From positions 127,929,555 to 127,993,554 of the forward strand of contig OZ024821.1 of NCBI GenBank assembly GCA_964016985.1: DNA of 64,000 bases, written 5' to 3'. Shown in pieces: positions 11,337 to 23,482 of the stretch (position 1 is the stretch's first letter; each line of letters begins with the position of its first letter). The position numbers and the translations under genes are program-made. Source of the stretch: Anodontia alba. Taxonomy: Eukaryota > Mollusca > Bivalvia > Lucinida > Lucinidae. Below the pieces are notes generated by a model. That model searched no databases and was not told where the DNA came from. It saw only the letters and a program-made list of their open reading frames with translations.

Positions 11337-11550
11337 TTAACCCTTGTCCTGCTGAACCCAGATATACCCTGCCTTTGCAAACAGTGTAGATCCAGATCAG
11401 TTGGCTTCTGAAGAAGCCAACTGATCTGGATCTGCACTGTTTGACATTAAGTATGTGAACTTGTATCAACAATCCGAATCAATTAATCTAGTTGGCTGAA
11501 AATTAGAAGTAGGAGTGGCAGCTTTATTTATTCAGCAGGACAAGGGTTAA
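11337..11550. mobile_element. P3 MITE
   Basis: TTAACCCTTGTCCTGCTGAA / TTCAGCAGGACAAGGGTTAA termini; central hairpin CAGTGTAGATCCAGATCAG with inner stem TTGGCTTC TGAA GAAGCCAA. Confidence 0.88.
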
Positions 11551-11640
11551 TTGAAGAGTATTAGTTTTTATTAATGCTTTACATGCTAGGTAAAAATTTC
11601 AACAGACATTTTCAAATATTTCTCTTGCTGTTTTTATACC

Positions 11641-12265
11641 CGGATAGTGACGGGGGTATTATGGTTGCCACACGAAAGTGACAGGGTATTATGGTTTCAC
11701 ATTGGCTGTCCGATTGTCAGTCCGTCCATCCGTCTGTTGTACGTCTTTCAATCTGTCCTTCAGTATTTTCGTTACTGGACAATAACTTGTAAATGTAAAT
11801 GGATTTTCACCAAACGTGGTGTGCATGGATATTGTGGAGATCTGGTTGGGATTGCTAATGGGCAAATTTCGTCAATTTTTGTCAGCGTTATCTACCCACA
11901 ACACATCCATATTTTCGTTTCTTGATGATAACTTCAGTAAATATCAGTGTAGTTTCATGAAACTTGGTATGTGCATTGATATAGTGGAGATCTGGTTTGG
12001 GATTGCTAATGGGCAAATATCTGCCTGTGACACATCCGTAGTTTCGTTTAAGGACAATAACTGCAGAAAGCAACACACCCATATTTTCGTTTCTTCATGA
12101 TAACTTCAGTAAATCTCAATAGATTTTCACCAAACTTGATATGTGCTTGATATGTGATATTGTGGAGATCTGATTCGGGATTGCTATGGGCAAATTTCGT
12201 CAATTTGTGAGTTATCTGCCCACGACTTGATAATGGCGTGATATTATCGTTTCACGCTTTTACTT
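11641..12265 (+). mobile_element. Helentron-like element, GGGGGTATTATGG family
   Basis: 5' side ATACCCGGATAGTGACGGGG and CCGTCCATCCGTCTG, then about three ~165-bp monomers (TCACCAAACTTGGTATGTGC, GGGATTGCTAATGGGCAAAT). Right edge GGCGTGATATTATCGTTTC. Open frames across it are repeat artefacts. Confidence 0.65.
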
Positions 12266-12274
12266 TTTAAGAAA

Positions 12275-12413
12275 ATGGGGTTAACATTATATACTCAATA
12301 AGGAAACTATTTACATGAAATGTCAAACCCTTTTTGTCTGGGAAAATTTTGAAAAATGTCATCACTTTGTGATCTGCTAATTTTGCCCCCAGAATGTTAA
12401 AGATTAATATTTA
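12275..12413. mobile_element. P4 MITE, right half
   Basis: Keeps CATGAAATGTCAAACCC to the terminal AATGTTAAAGATTAA; left arm mostly lost. Confidence 0.55.
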
Positions 12414-12651
12414 ACTCTTAAAGCACCAAGAAAAACTGCATCTGAAAATGTCTTCTGTTTATGTCGTCTGCTGAATATTCTTGCAGACTTTTCAAACCTA
12501 TTTTTGCATACAGGCAAACAGTGTGGACCCTGATCAGACTGCTCTAAGGAGCAGTCTGATCTGGGTCCACACTGTTTGCAAAAATGACTTAAAATCACAA
12601 GCAGGTGACAAAGCAGACGACAATAGTTGTGACTGGCGCTTTAAGGGTTAA
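12411..12651. mobile_element. P2c MITE
   Basis: TTAACTCTTAAAGC / GCTTTAAGGGTTAA ends; centre GCAAACAGTGTGGACCCTGA with inner stem GACTGCTC / GAGCAGTC. A close sister lies at 13309. Confidence 0.85.
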
Positions 12652-12711
12652 GGCACTCTGGGAAAATCTGCCTTATGCTATATGCAGCCTTTACTGTTCG
12701 CAGCTACAGTA

Positions 12712-12920
12712 TTTACCCTAAGTTTTGGGACACCATATCTACATACCATACTTGTCCTAAAATTTGAAATAGTCCATTCTACTACCTGTTGATGTGACCA
12801 AGATATTGCTGTATATATGGCAAACAGTGTAGACCCTGATCAGATGCCACAGAATGTGGCATCTGATCAGGGTCTACACTGTTTGCAAAGGCCTATCTGT
12901 CCCAATACTTAGGGTAATTA
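12712..12920. mobile_element. P2a MITE
   Basis: ACAGTATTTACCCTAAG / CTTAGGGTAATTACG ends; near-perfect hairpin 12825-12887 with inner stem GATGCCAC AGAAT GTGGCATC. Confidence 0.85.
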
Positions 12921-12924
12921 CGAT

Positions 12925-13107
12925 AACACTGAGCATGCTGAGTAAAAATTTCAGCCAGATAACATTGGAAATATTTTTGTCTTATTTTTCCAGAAAATAG
13001 AGTTGGACATTTCATGCAAATTTACATGAATGTCAAACCCTTTTTTCAGGGGAAATGAAGAAAATATCAGTTTGTCATACGCTGCATTTGTCCAGACTGT
13101 GCTAACG
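12925..13107. mobile_element. P4 palindromic MITE
   Basis: TGAGCATGCTGAGTAAAAAT start, ATTTCATGCAAATTTACATG centre, TTTGTCATACGCTG end. Confidence 0.7.
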
Positions 13108-13308
13108 GTCAAGATTCTCAAGAGTCTTGGTATTATATTTCCAGGCAGTAAAGGCTGTGACCAGTCTGCATTGATGAACAGGCTCGTTTGAATGTTTGCT
13201 GTTTGACTGCAGCATAACAGGTTTTCTCATATCCTGGCTCTACATACATGTATATTAGAATATACTAGAATACACTGTAACTGTTGATTTTTATTTATTT
13301 CTAGAATT

Positions 13309-13553
13309 TAACCCTTAAAACGCCAAGAAAACCTGCATCTGAAAATGTCTGTTTTTGTCCTCTTCTGAAATTTTCATGCAAACTTTTCAAACCTAATTTT
13401 GCATACAGGCAAACAGTGTGGACCCAGATCAGACTGCTCCTAATTTAGGAGCAGTCTGATCTGGGGCCATACTGTTTGCAAAAATGACTTTTAAAATCAC
13501 AAGCAGATGACAAAGAAGACGACAATTGTTGTGATTGGCAGTTTAAGGGTTAA
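13309..13553. mobile_element. P2c MITE, sister copy
   Basis: Same as the copy at 12411 through both flanks; inner stem is GACTGCTCCTAA / TTAGGAGCAGTC, i.e. longer than in the sister but still paired. Confidence 0.85.
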
Positions 13554-14149
13554 CTTTTCTGCTCAAACTTGCAGCAAGTCTTTTTGAGATTTTTTTCTCT
13601 TCTCACGCTGAGAGCAAGTCTTTTTGAGATTTTTTATTTTATCTTATAAAATAATTACTTATACAATGCTCCAGTAAAAGTAGTTTAATATTAGCATGCT
13701 GAATTTTGGCAGACAATGCTTTTTTTTTTAATATTGTCTTCATTTTGTCCAGAAAAGTAGGACATAGGATTTAGAAAATGCTTTATGTTAAATGTCATCC
13801 TTTTTTCCTTGAAAATAGATATCACTAATTTGTTGTTTTCTGTTAATACCTGGCAAAGAATAAAAATATTTTCTTCTCATATACCTGAAAGTAAAGCTTG
13901 ACATTTTGGTTTTGAGTGAAATATAAAGTCAGTTCTCTGGGACAAAATTCACTCATCTGTGCTGCAGTGCCAGTAAGTGTCCTTTTCGCCAAATTAATTA
14001 AAGCTAAATCCCATACTTAAGTTACTGTTGGTTACATAGACTAATTTTTACAAGCAGTCTATGTTTACAGCCCCTCCCCCTCCTGTAAAGCTCTGCTTTA
14101 AGTCTTATCCCACTTTACAAGATCAAATTCAGCATGACAGATGAGTACT
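13554..14149. other. Spacer with a degraded P4 copy
   Basis: Direct repeat AGCAAGTCTTTTTGAGATTT (13573 and 13611); P4-like TAGCATGCTGAATTTTGGCA at 13692. No gene. Confidence 0.45.
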
Positions 14150-14345
14150 GTGACTTTTACCATTCTCTGGGCTAATTCAGCAGATAATTGATATTTTTTT
14201 TTTTTCCAGTAAACAGGTTTTGACATTTTAGATTTTGACATTTCATGCAATTTGTCTCCATTGGAGACAAATTGCATGAAATGTCAAAATCTAAAATATG
14301 TCTGTATCTGCTGAAAATTTTACCCAGAGTGCTAAGCATTAACTT
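14150..14345. mobile_element. P4 palindromic MITE
   Basis: Perfect 70-bp palindrome core 14225-14297 centred on TCTCCATTGGAGA, with ATTTCATGCAATTTG arms. Confidence 0.8.
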
Positions 14346-14562
14346 AGTTTTTCCAGAAAATGGAACTGAACTTTTCATCAGAATCATATTTTTAGAATGG
14401 TTGCAATGCCAGTGGGAAAAAATTTAAGTTTTGTGCTAATATTTCAGTTTTGCAGGTTAAGGCTTATGTTAGGTAAAAATTTCATAAGTTTTCTTGTTGA
14501 ATTAGCAATGAGTGCTAAATGATTATTTTTTTTCTCTGGAAATAGGTTCTAGCAACGGTTTC

Positions 14563-14871
14563 GCCGGCCTCGGTGGCTCAGTTGGATGCGCCGTCTGACT
14601 GGAGACCAGGAGGTCGCGGGTTCAACCCCCGCCGAGATCGGCAACATTCTTTCGTGGAGATTGATCATGAAATATTTTCTACGGTCATTCTCTCCCTTCC
14701 GCTGATTCAAGAAGCGCAGTTGTCAGTTTCTGGCGAAAGAATGTGCACAATACTGGTTAACCGCTTAGAGGACTAAGCCTGCCCAGTAAAACGTGTGGTT
14801 AGGTAAACTGACCGCGCTCGACATGACCCCATTGGGTTGACTGGGCCGTAAAACCTCAACACAAACACAAA
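14563..14871 (+). mobile_element. SINE-1, full length
   Basis: Head GGCCTCGGTGGCTCAGTTGG, T arm GCGGGTTCAACCCCCGC, tail GGGCCGTAAAACCTCAACAC. Perfect 15-bp target duplication TCTAGCAACGGTTTC at 14548-14562 and 14872-14886. Confidence 0.95.
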
Positions 14872-14934
14872 TCTAGCAACGGTTTCAGATGGTTGCCCTC
14901 TAAGCTCTGATCAGTCTTCGCTGTCCGCATGAAG

Positions 14935-15175
14935 AAAGCTTGGGTCCTTAGCTGCCCACAGGGTGCACAGCAAAGACTCTGATCAGACTGGGCAGATGCC
15001 CAGGCTGATCTTTCCTGGGCGCACATGCCATTTTGTAGGTTTTGTCAGGCGCTGGCTCAATTATCTTTATAACAAAGACTGATCAGACTGGGCAGATGCC
15101 CAGGCTGATCTGAGTCTTCGCTGGGTGCACATGCCATTTTGTAGGTTTTGTCATGTGCTGGCTCAATTACCTTCT
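14935..15175. mobile_element. P7 repeat, directly duplicated
   Basis: The stretch GATCAGACTGGGCAGATGCC through TTTTGTCAGGCGCTGGCTCA (14963-15060) recurs at 15079-15173; the first copy lost part of GAGTCTTCGC. Confidence 0.8.
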
Positions 15176-15404
15176 GAATACTCCCTTTATCTGGACCTAT
15201 AAAAGTAGATCTGCTGTGAAAAAAGCCACGTCTAAGTGGCATTACAATAATAATAGCCAATAATTATATTTTGTTTCCTTTGTTATCCATAAATATGTGC
15301 TAACAATAAAACCATAAACATGTACAGGATTGGTTGTTTATGTGTCTTACCATTAGAATAGAACTACAATTTAACAAATCTTTATTAAAAGTAAACTTAT
15401 CATA

Positions 15405-15740
15405 TGGGGCTGAGGTCAGATACCCCATTTGAGATTTTGTCATCATCAACAGAACAAGAGGCCATTATCATCCACCTCATGACAATTAACATATCATATG
15501 GGGCTCCCGAGATCATCCTCCGCAGAGCATGAGACTGTGATCATCCACTTAATGACATTTACCTGAATATCTGGGACAGAAATCATCCACCCCATTCCGA
15601 GATTTTCATATCAATAGAGCATGAGGCTTCATCATTCATCCTATTCTGCTATATTGACATTAACAGATCATGAGGCCATGATCTCATGACACATCTTACA
15701 ATGTTGGGCCTGGATCATCCACCCCAATCTGTGATATTTG
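15405..15740. repeat. ~60-110-bp tandem repeat, CATCCACC type
   Basis: Units with GATCATCCACC, CATATGGGGCT and CATGAGGCCATGATC. Related blocks at 17440-17640 and 24240-24365. Confidence 0.65.
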
Positions 15741-15747
15741 TAATGCC

Positions 15748-16948
15748 CCCAACTTTGAAGAAGTTGAGGGGGCATATTGGTTCTGTCCTGTCTGACTGTC
15801 CATCTGTTAACCTTTAATGCTAGGATCTTGAAATTTTATATACGGAATGAGCATAAAAAATAAGTGGACCCGTAATTTTTTTTCTTTTCTGTCAGATTTG
15901 TCTATGCAGAGTTTTGCCCCTTTTTGGATGGCTATAGAAAAACCTTGTGAACAAAATATCTGGAGAACCATTTGAGATAAGTTCAAGATATTTGGCATAC
16001 AGTTTGAGTCCAAGGTATAAATGGCCTGATTAACTTTTCCCGAAATTCCGAAAATATTTAATAGAGTTATGCCCCTTTTTTCGGATTTACATATCGTGGC
16101 TATGTGAACAAAATATCTGGAGATCTTGAAATCGTATATATGGAATGAGCATAAAAAATAAGCGGATCTGTCCATCAGACGTTGCATCTTTTTATACTTA
16201 TGCATTGTGGCCACTGGGAGACCTTGTGAACAAAATATCTGAAGAACTACATGAGCCAGGCTCATGATATTCGGCGTACAGTTTGGATCTAAGGTGTAGA
16301 TGACCTGATTAAATTTTGACAAAATTCTGAAATTATTTGACCTAGTTATGCCTCTTTTTTAAGACTTATGCATTGTGGCTACAGAGAAACCTTGTGAACA
16401 AAATATCTGGAGAACCAGTTTGTTTGTGTTGAGGTTTTACGGCCCCTGGAGCTAGGCTCATGATATTTGGCATACAGTTTGGGTCTAAGGTGTAAATAAC
16501 CTGATTAACTTTTGATGGAATTCCGTGAATATTTAAGTAATGCCCCTTTTTGGACTTGTGCATTGTGGATATAGGGAAACCTTGTGAACAAAATGTCTGG
16601 AGAACCAGTTGAGCTAGGTTCATGATATTTGGCATACAGTTTGGGTCTAAGGTGTAGATGTCCTGATTTAACTGATGAAATTAACCGTGTTGTGCCCCTT
16701 TTTGGACATGCATTGTGGCTATTGTGAACACCGCTTGAGATAGACTCATATTTGGCATACTGTTTGGGTCAAAGGTGTGGATGACCCGAGTAACTTTTGA
16801 CAAAGTTCCGAAAATATTTAACAGAGTTATGCCCCTTTTTCGAATTTACACATTGTGGGTACAGGGAAATCCTGTGACCAAATATCTGGAGATCTTGAAA
16901 TTGTATATATGCAAAGAGCATAGAAAATAACCAGACCCATGTTTTTTT
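15748..16948 (+). mobile_element. Helentron-like element, TGCCCCCAACTT family, 165-bp core
   Basis: 5' hairpin ATGCCCCCAACTTTGAAG / GAAGTTGAGGGGGCAT (15751-15774), GTCCATCTG remnant, then about six monomers of ~165 bp (TTGTGAACAAAATATCTGGA, CATGATATTTGGCATACAGT, AGTTATGCCCCTTTTT). The 171-residue minus-strand frame over it is satellite translation. Confidence 0.75.
16419..16447 (-). mobile_element. 29-bp SINE-1 tail fragment inside a satellite monomer
   Basis: TTTGTTTGTGTTGAGG followed by TTTTACGGCCC is the SINE-1 tail reversed; it splits the monomer between GAACCAGT and GAGCTAGGCTC. Confidence 0.75.
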
Positions 16949-17365
16949 TATGCCCCCAGCTTAAAAGAAGTTGATGGGGCATATTGGTTCTGTCCTGTCC
17001 TTCTGTCCATCCGTTTGTTACACTTTAAATGTTAGGATCTTGAAATTTTATATATTTAATGAGCATAAAAAATAAGCAAACCTGTATTTTTTTTCTTTTC
17101 TGTCAGACTTCTTTGAGGAGTCCTGCCCCTTTTTGGATGGCTGTAGGAAAATCTTGTGAACAAAATATCTGGAGAACCATTTGAGCTGGGCTAATAATAT
17201 TTGGCACACCTTTGGGTTTAAGGTGTAGCTGACTTGATCAACTTTTGACAAAATTCCGAAAATATTTAACCAAATTATGCCCTTTTTTGGGATTTACGCA
17301 TTGTGGCTATAGGGAAACCTTGTGAACAAAATATCTGGAGATCTTGAAGTTGTATATAGGAAATG
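16949..17365 (+). mobile_element. Second TGCCCCCAGCTT element, truncated
   Basis: A new 5' hairpin (TATGCCCCCAGCTT / AAGAAGTTGATGGGGCATA) and GTCCATCCG, then about two monomers of the same core as the preceding element. No 3' hairpin seen. Confidence 0.7.
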
Positions 17366-17439
17366 GTCCCATTTATGGGCAAGCATACGGTTAGGGACAT
17401 AGTGTTTCACAAACATATTATCTAGTTTTATCGGGAAAT

Positions 17440-17640
17440 GCCTCAGGTTGTTATCATCCACCTTATGACTCATCATATGGGGTCCCCGAGATCATCCATC
17501 TCATATTGCTATTTTGAAATCAATGCAGGATGCCATGATCATCCACCTTATGCCATTTATCTTATCATATGTGACTTAGACCATCCACCCCAACTTGTTA
17601 TTTTCATAATCGTCAGCAGTGCTTGAGGTTGTGCATACAT
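17440..17640. repeat. CATCCACC-type tandem repeat, second block
   Basis: TTATCATCCACCTTATGACT, CATATGGGGTCCCCGAGATC as at 15405-15740, so the two blocks flank the satellite elements. Confidence 0.6.
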
Positions 17641-18918
17641 GTGATCATTTACGATCTGGCGTAAAAGTTCCGATTTTTCACCTCTCTTTATGACCTTTGG
17701 CTAAAGAAGTCGAATCTCAAGAAAAAAATTGTATGTTGATTTTTCCCCGACCTACCATTTGAAGGTTTACCATTATGATAATCCAATACTAAGGTATTTG
17801 TAGCCAGTCTACCTGTGGAAATGTTCAGGTGACCTTTATTAATTTTCTAATTAGTGACAGCTGTTGTGTACAAATACAACAGGCGGGTACCAACTGTGTT
17901 AGATAACGGATGTATTTTTACATCAATTAATTGGATAAAACTGTCAGTTTAAATGGATAATAATTAGCACAGATAGGTGGCTATCAACAACAGTTACTGT
18001 CTTTGTGAAATGTTTGAGTTTGGGCCGACTCACTTCAAAGGCCATTAAACGAATTGACGACTTTTATAATCCATTTTGTTTAATAATAGTTAACTGGTGA
18101 TACTAGAATTTGAACTGTGAACAAACAAAAAAAATAAAAAAAATCTTATTTTGTTCATACAAAGTACTCGCGACTAGATCGGCTGCGCAGGCAACTCTGA
18201 ATAATAAAACTGCTAATATTGTATATAAAGGATGTCAGGCCTTGTAAGTCTGCACAATAAATAAAACAGACCCTTATCGGACCACGCAGATGTACACACT
18301 AATCTGGAACTGTCCTTTTTGCATTAAGGTATTTTTTTTTATTTGTCGGAACAGTTATTGTAAGCATGTCAATATGACTGTATGGGATTAACTGACAGGT
18401 AGACTTGTGATCTGCAAAAAAGTACCTTACTTCTTCAGCAAGATATAATGACCTAGACCAGCCTTCACATAAAATGTTTGAAAAGGCGATCCATTTCTAG
18501 GCCCTGCAAACTCTGTCAAGCAAACTGCGCAAGTCCTGATTGGAATAAGCGGATGTGACACCCTGCCTTATTTTTGGCTATTTTTTTTTTAGAATCGGTA
18601 AGATACCTTTTTTTGGTTTAAGTATTTAATGACCACCTGCACAATTTTCCGGGATAGCAACAAGGACAATTGTACCTTATAACTCATGCAAAATACAGAG
18701 ACCAAGATCAGACCACTTTAAAAATGGAATTCCGATTTGTTTTTGGGCTTTTCAGAATCAGTTTTATAAATTACATAGATCCTCAACTGACTGCGAGGAT
18801 GCGTCAGCCCAGGTGTGTTGGTCACTGTTTTGGACGGTGGCATAAGCAGCAAGGTACTTTTGTTGGTGGAAGTAAATGGTGTCCTCTCAGACCGTTAGAG
18901 TTGTCTCCCACATATAAA
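17641..18918. other. 1.3-kb stretch with no recognised repeat or gene
   Basis: Low-copy-looking sequence, AT-rich, with a weak P7-like GGACCACGCAGATGTACACA at 18279. No open frame with known motifs on either strand. Confidence 0.45.
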
Positions 18919-19896
18919 AACAAGAGGCCCATGGGCCACGGTTTGCTCACCTGAGTGACATAGTTACTGCAGACATGCAGATGTTCCCAATAATATATGC
19001 AAAGATTCAGCCATAAGGCATCCTCGGTTTTGGAGAATAAGATTTTTAAATGTTTTAAATGCATAGGGAAGCAAACTTGTACGACCATTAGCAACTTTGG
19101 TAGACCCCCTGTCCCCGATGATTTAAGCAAAGATTCACCCCCAAGGCGTCCTCGGTTCTATAGGAGAAGATTTTTAAAGGTTTTTACCATATATGGGCAT
19201 GGTGGCCATCTTGGTCAATGAACCATGACCATTTTAGCAATCTTTCATTCCCCCAACCTAAGGAGGCTCCATATGAAATTTGTGCAAAATTGGCCCAGAG
19301 GCTCCAGAGAAGTTTGAAATTCTGAATATTTTTCCCATACAAATGCATAAGGAAGCAAAATTGACCTCACGGTAAAAAGGTCAAATGTCAATGTACGACC
19401 ATTATTTTAGCAACTTTGGTAGACCTCCAGTTTCCGATGATATATGTAAAGATTCAGCCACAAGGCATCCTCTGTTTTGGAGAACAGGATTTTTAAAGGT
19501 TTTTCCCATACAAATGCATAGGGAAGCAAACTTGACCTTGCTGTAAAAAGGTCAAATGTCAATATACAACATTTATTTTAGCAATTTTGGTAGACCTCTC
19601 ATCCCCAATGACTTATGCAAAGATTCAGCCCCAAGGCACCCTCGGTTCTGGAGAAGAAGATTTTTAAAGGTTTTTACCATATATGGGCATGGCGGCCACC
19701 TTGGTCAATGAACTGCGACCATTTTAGCAATCTTTCATTCCCCCAACCTAAGGAGGCTCCATATGAAATTTGTGCAAAATTGGCTCAAAGGCTTCAGAGG
19801 AGAAGTCGTTTGAAAATGTTAACGGATGGACGGACGGACGACGGACGAAAAGTGATCACAAGAGCTCATCCTGAGCATAGCTCAGGTGAGTAAAAA
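18919..19896 (-). mobile_element. Helentron-like element, GCTCACCTGAGC family
   Basis: On the minus strand: 5' ACTCACCTGAGCTATGCTCA hairpin, TGTGATCACTTTTCGTCCG, (CGTCC)n, core repeats (GGTCAAATGTCAATGTACGA, CCATATATGGGCATGG), then CTCAGGTGAGC, 3' hairpin GGCCCATGGGCC and TCTTGTTTT. Confidence 0.85.
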
Positions 19897-20055
19897 TGAC
19901 AAAGTTGCAGGGTACAAGGAACTAATTATTTCCTCATAAACCTCCATTATAAATACCCTTACATCAGCCAAGTATAGGTGTTTTCAGGGTATGGCTGGAC
20001 CTCCAAAGTTAGTTTTAATTTAAAGCTTAGCCTTAGCTGAACAATCAGAAATGTG

Positions 20056-21776
20056 AACAAGAGGCCACAAGGCTCACCGGAGTTAACTGCTGTAAGTTAA
20101 TCAGGTCATTCACTCACCATTCCCTATTAGCCCACCAAGTTTCAAGGCAATGACTTAAACAGTTTTCTTGCTTACAAGGTTCAAATGCTGAAATTTTCAA
20201 AGGGCCATAAGTAAAAAAAAAAGTTCAGATTTTTTTCGGAAGTTAATTGGGTCATCTACTTATCCTGTCCTTTAACGTTTTTTTTTTTTTTTTTCTATTT
20301 TTAGCTCTGGCAACCTTTTGTTCAGCAGAGCAGAACCATTTTAGCAATTTTGGCAAAGGGGCATAAGAGGAACATTGATGTGAAATTATTTTGAAATCTG
20401 GCCACTGGCCAAGGAGGAGATGTCCTTTAAATGTTTTTTTTTTCTATTTTTAGCTCTGGTGGCCATTTTGTTCAGCCGAGTGGAACTTTTTTAGCAATTT
20501 TGGTAAAGGGTCATAAGAGGAACACTTCTGTGAAATTACTTTGAAAGCAGGACACTGGCTGCAGAGGAGATGTCTTTTAAAGGTTTTTCTATTTTTAGTT
20601 CTGGCCGCCATTCTGTTTAGCCAAGCAGAACTATTTTAGCAATTTTGGTTGAGGACCATTGGAGGAACACTTCTGTGCAAATATTTTGAAATCGGGCCAC
20701 TGGCCAAGGACGAGATTTCGTTTGAAGATTTTCTATTTTTAGCTTTGGCAGCCATCTTCTTGGATTTCCGACTAACACAATTTTAGCTCATTTTGATCCA
20801 GACAACATCATATTGCTACAGAGCAAATTTCGGCTCAAGGCGACCAAAGGTTTGGGAAGAGATGTCGAAAACTGATTTCAAGATGGCAGCTGTGGTGGCC
20901 ATATTGGATTTTCTATCGGCTCATTTAGCTAATTTGTGTCTACTAAGCGCCCTAATGCTCATCATCAAGTTTCAAATCAAATGGATTATAGAGATTATGG
21001 AGATGTCCAAAATATGAATTCTCAATATTTTTCCTGTATAAATGTATAGGGCCCATACAAATGCATGGGGAAGCAAATTTGATCTTGCCGTAAAAAGGTC
21101 AAACGTCAATGTAGGATCATCATTTTAGTAAGTTTGGTAGATCTCCTGTCTCCGATGATTTGTGCCAAGATTAGGCCCCAGGTCTTATTTTGGTTCTGGA
21201 GAAGAAGATTTTTAAAGATTTTTACCATATATGGCAGCCATCTTGGTCAATGGAACATGACCATTTTAGCAATCTTTTGTTCCACCACCCCAAGGAGGCT
21301 CCACATGAAATTTGAGCAACAATGGCCCAGAGGCTTCAGTGGAGGTCATTTGAAATTATCACCCTTTTTTTCCATACAAGTGTATAGGGCCCATACAAAT
21401 GCATACGGAAGCAAACTTGACTTCGCCATAAAAATGTCAAACGTCAATGTTTGTACGACCATAATTTTAGAAACTTTGGTAGACCTCCCGTCCCCGATGA
21501 TTTGTGGAAAAGTTTCGCCCCAAGTCATCCTCTGTTCTGGAGAAGAAGACTTTTAAAGGTTTTTATGGGCATGGTGGCCATCTTGGTCAACAGGCCGCGA
21601 CCATTTTAGCAATCTTTCATTCCCCCAACCTAAGGAGGCTCCATATGAAATTTGAGCAAAATTTGCTCAGCGGCTTCAGAAGAAAAGTCGTTCGAAAATG
21701 TTAACGGATAGACGGACAGCGGACAAAAAGTGATCACTATAGCTCATCCTGAGCATAGCTCAGGTGAGCTAAAAAC
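20056..21776 (-). mobile_element. Helentron-like element, GCTCACCTGAGC family, mosaic core
   Basis: Minus strand: 5' TAGCTCACCTGAGCTATGCT hairpin and TGTGATCAC, then two kinds of core: a GGTCAAACGTCAATG type at 21.0-21.7 kb and a ~125-bp CTATTTTTAGCTCTGG type at 20.3-20.8 kb. Ends CCGGTGAGCC, GGCC hairpin and TCTTGTTC. Confidence 0.8.
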
Positions 21777-21887
21777 ACCATGGTTATCAGCACTTTCTGG
21801 GACTTTTTGGAATGTGGTTGTAGCAACCCTTAGCTCGGCAGAAAAGTAAAACTGCAATTCTGCAATTTTACTAATTCCATTTTTGGT

Positions 21888-22103
21888 TCTTAACCCTTGT
21901 CATGCTGAATATATTAAGATGCCACAACCATTTCTAATTTTCAGCCAATCAAATTACTTGAACCGGATTGTTGATATGAATTCACATAATTGATGCCAAA
22001 CTGTGCAGATCCAGATCAGTTGGCTTCTTCAGAAGCCAACTGATCTGGATCTACACTGTTTGCAAATGCAGGATATATCCGGGTTCAGCAGGACAAGGGT
22101 TAA
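21888..22103. mobile_element. P3 MITE, inverted orientation
   Basis: TTAACCCTTGTCATGCTGAA / TTCAGCAGGACAAGGGTTAA ends; hairpin CAGATCCAGATCAGTTGGCT and complement. Mirror of the 11337 copy. Confidence 0.85.
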
Positions 22104-22139
22104 AATCATAAACAGAAGCAAATATTTGTCAGAGAGATT

Positions 22140-23482
22140 ATGAAACTAGAGCTGGTGTTTGTAAAACACTATGCCCCCAACTGCCTGACACTAACACTGC
22201 TTGACTCCAACATTGCTTGCCCATGATGATAACAACAATACAAATATACGAGATTTCAATGTTATTTTATTAAAAGGGAAATAACTCTAAAATGGGAGAT
22301 AATTTGGATAGGAAAAAAAATATGGGTCACCTACTTTTTCATGAGGAATCCATATATGAAATTTCAAACTAGCATGCACAGTTCAAAACTTATGCTATGC
22401 ATCAAAAAGTGTGCAATGTAAAAATGCCCAAAATGACAAAGGGCCATAACTCAAGAAGTACTTTTCAGAATTTATTCAAAAGTTAATCAGGTCATCTACT
22501 CATCAATACCAATCTATTCACCAGGTTTCAAGGCTCTAGCTTCAATAACTTTTGAGATATTTTGCTGACAAGATTTCATCTATATTTTTTCAAAGGGCCA
22601 TAACTCAGGAAAGGGGCATAATCCTGATGGGAAAAAAAATACGGGTCAGCTATTTTTTCATGAGGAATCCATATATGAAATTTCAAAACCCTAGCCTGCA
22701 CAGTTCAAAACTTATGCTATGCATCAAAAAATGTGCAACGTAAAAAAGCCCAAAGTTATAAAGGGCCATAACTCATGAAGTAATTTTCAGAATTTATTCA
22801 AAAGTTAATCAGGTCATCTACTCATCAATACCAATCTATTCACCAAGTTTCAAGGCTCTAGCTTCAATAGCTTTTGAGATATTTTGCTGACAAGAATTCA
22901 TCCATATTTTTTCAAAGGGCCATAACTCAGGAAAGGGGCATAATCCTGATAAGAAAAAAAATACGTGTCAGCTATTTTTTCATGAGGAATCCATATATGA
23001 AATTTCAAAACCCTAGCATGCACAGTTCAAAACTTATGCTATGCATCAAAAAGTGTGCAATTGTAAAAATGCCCAAAGTTATAAAGGGCCATAACTCATG
23101 AAGTAATTTTCAGAATTTATTCAAAAGTTAATCAGGTCATCTACTCATCAATACCAATCTATTCACCAGGTTTCAAGGCTCTAGCTTCAATAGCTTTTGA
23201 GATATTTTGCTGACAAGATTTCATCTATATTTTTTCAAAGGGCCATAACTCAAGAAAAGGGGCATAATCCTGATGGGAAAAAAAATACGGGTCAGCTATT
23301 TTTTCATGAAGAATCCATATATGAAATTTCAAAACCCTAGCATGTATGGTTTAGAAGTTATACTATGCATCAAAAAGCGTAACGGACGGACGCACGGACG
23401 GACGCACGGACGGACAGACGCACGCACAAACGTCCCAGAAGCAATATGCCCCTCCAACTTCTTCGAAGTTGGGGGCATAAGT
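22140..23482 (-). mobile_element. Helentron-like element with 322-bp satellite core
   Basis: Minus strand: 5' TTATGCCCCCAACTTCGAAG / CTTCGAAGTTGG hairpin, (CGTCC)n at 23380-23425, then about three and a half 322-bp monomers (monomer starts 22552, 22874, 23196), then GTTGGGGGCATA, hairpin GTGTTT TAC AAACAC and a diverged CTCTAGTTTC terminus. Confidence 0.8.
23380..23428. repeat. GGACGCAC minisatellite
   Basis: Runs of GGACGGACGCAC inside the element above; the same motif sits at the equivalent place in most of the Helentron-like elements here. Confidence 0.9.

Noticed and set aside
15807..16322. 171-codon minus-strand open frame, the longest in the window
   Set aside because: It repeats the same phrases every ~165 bp because it translates a satellite core; no start context or known motif.
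23380..23428. Short regular repeats that could suggest a CRISPR array
   Set aside because: A simple GGACG minisatellite with no spacers; eukaryotic context.
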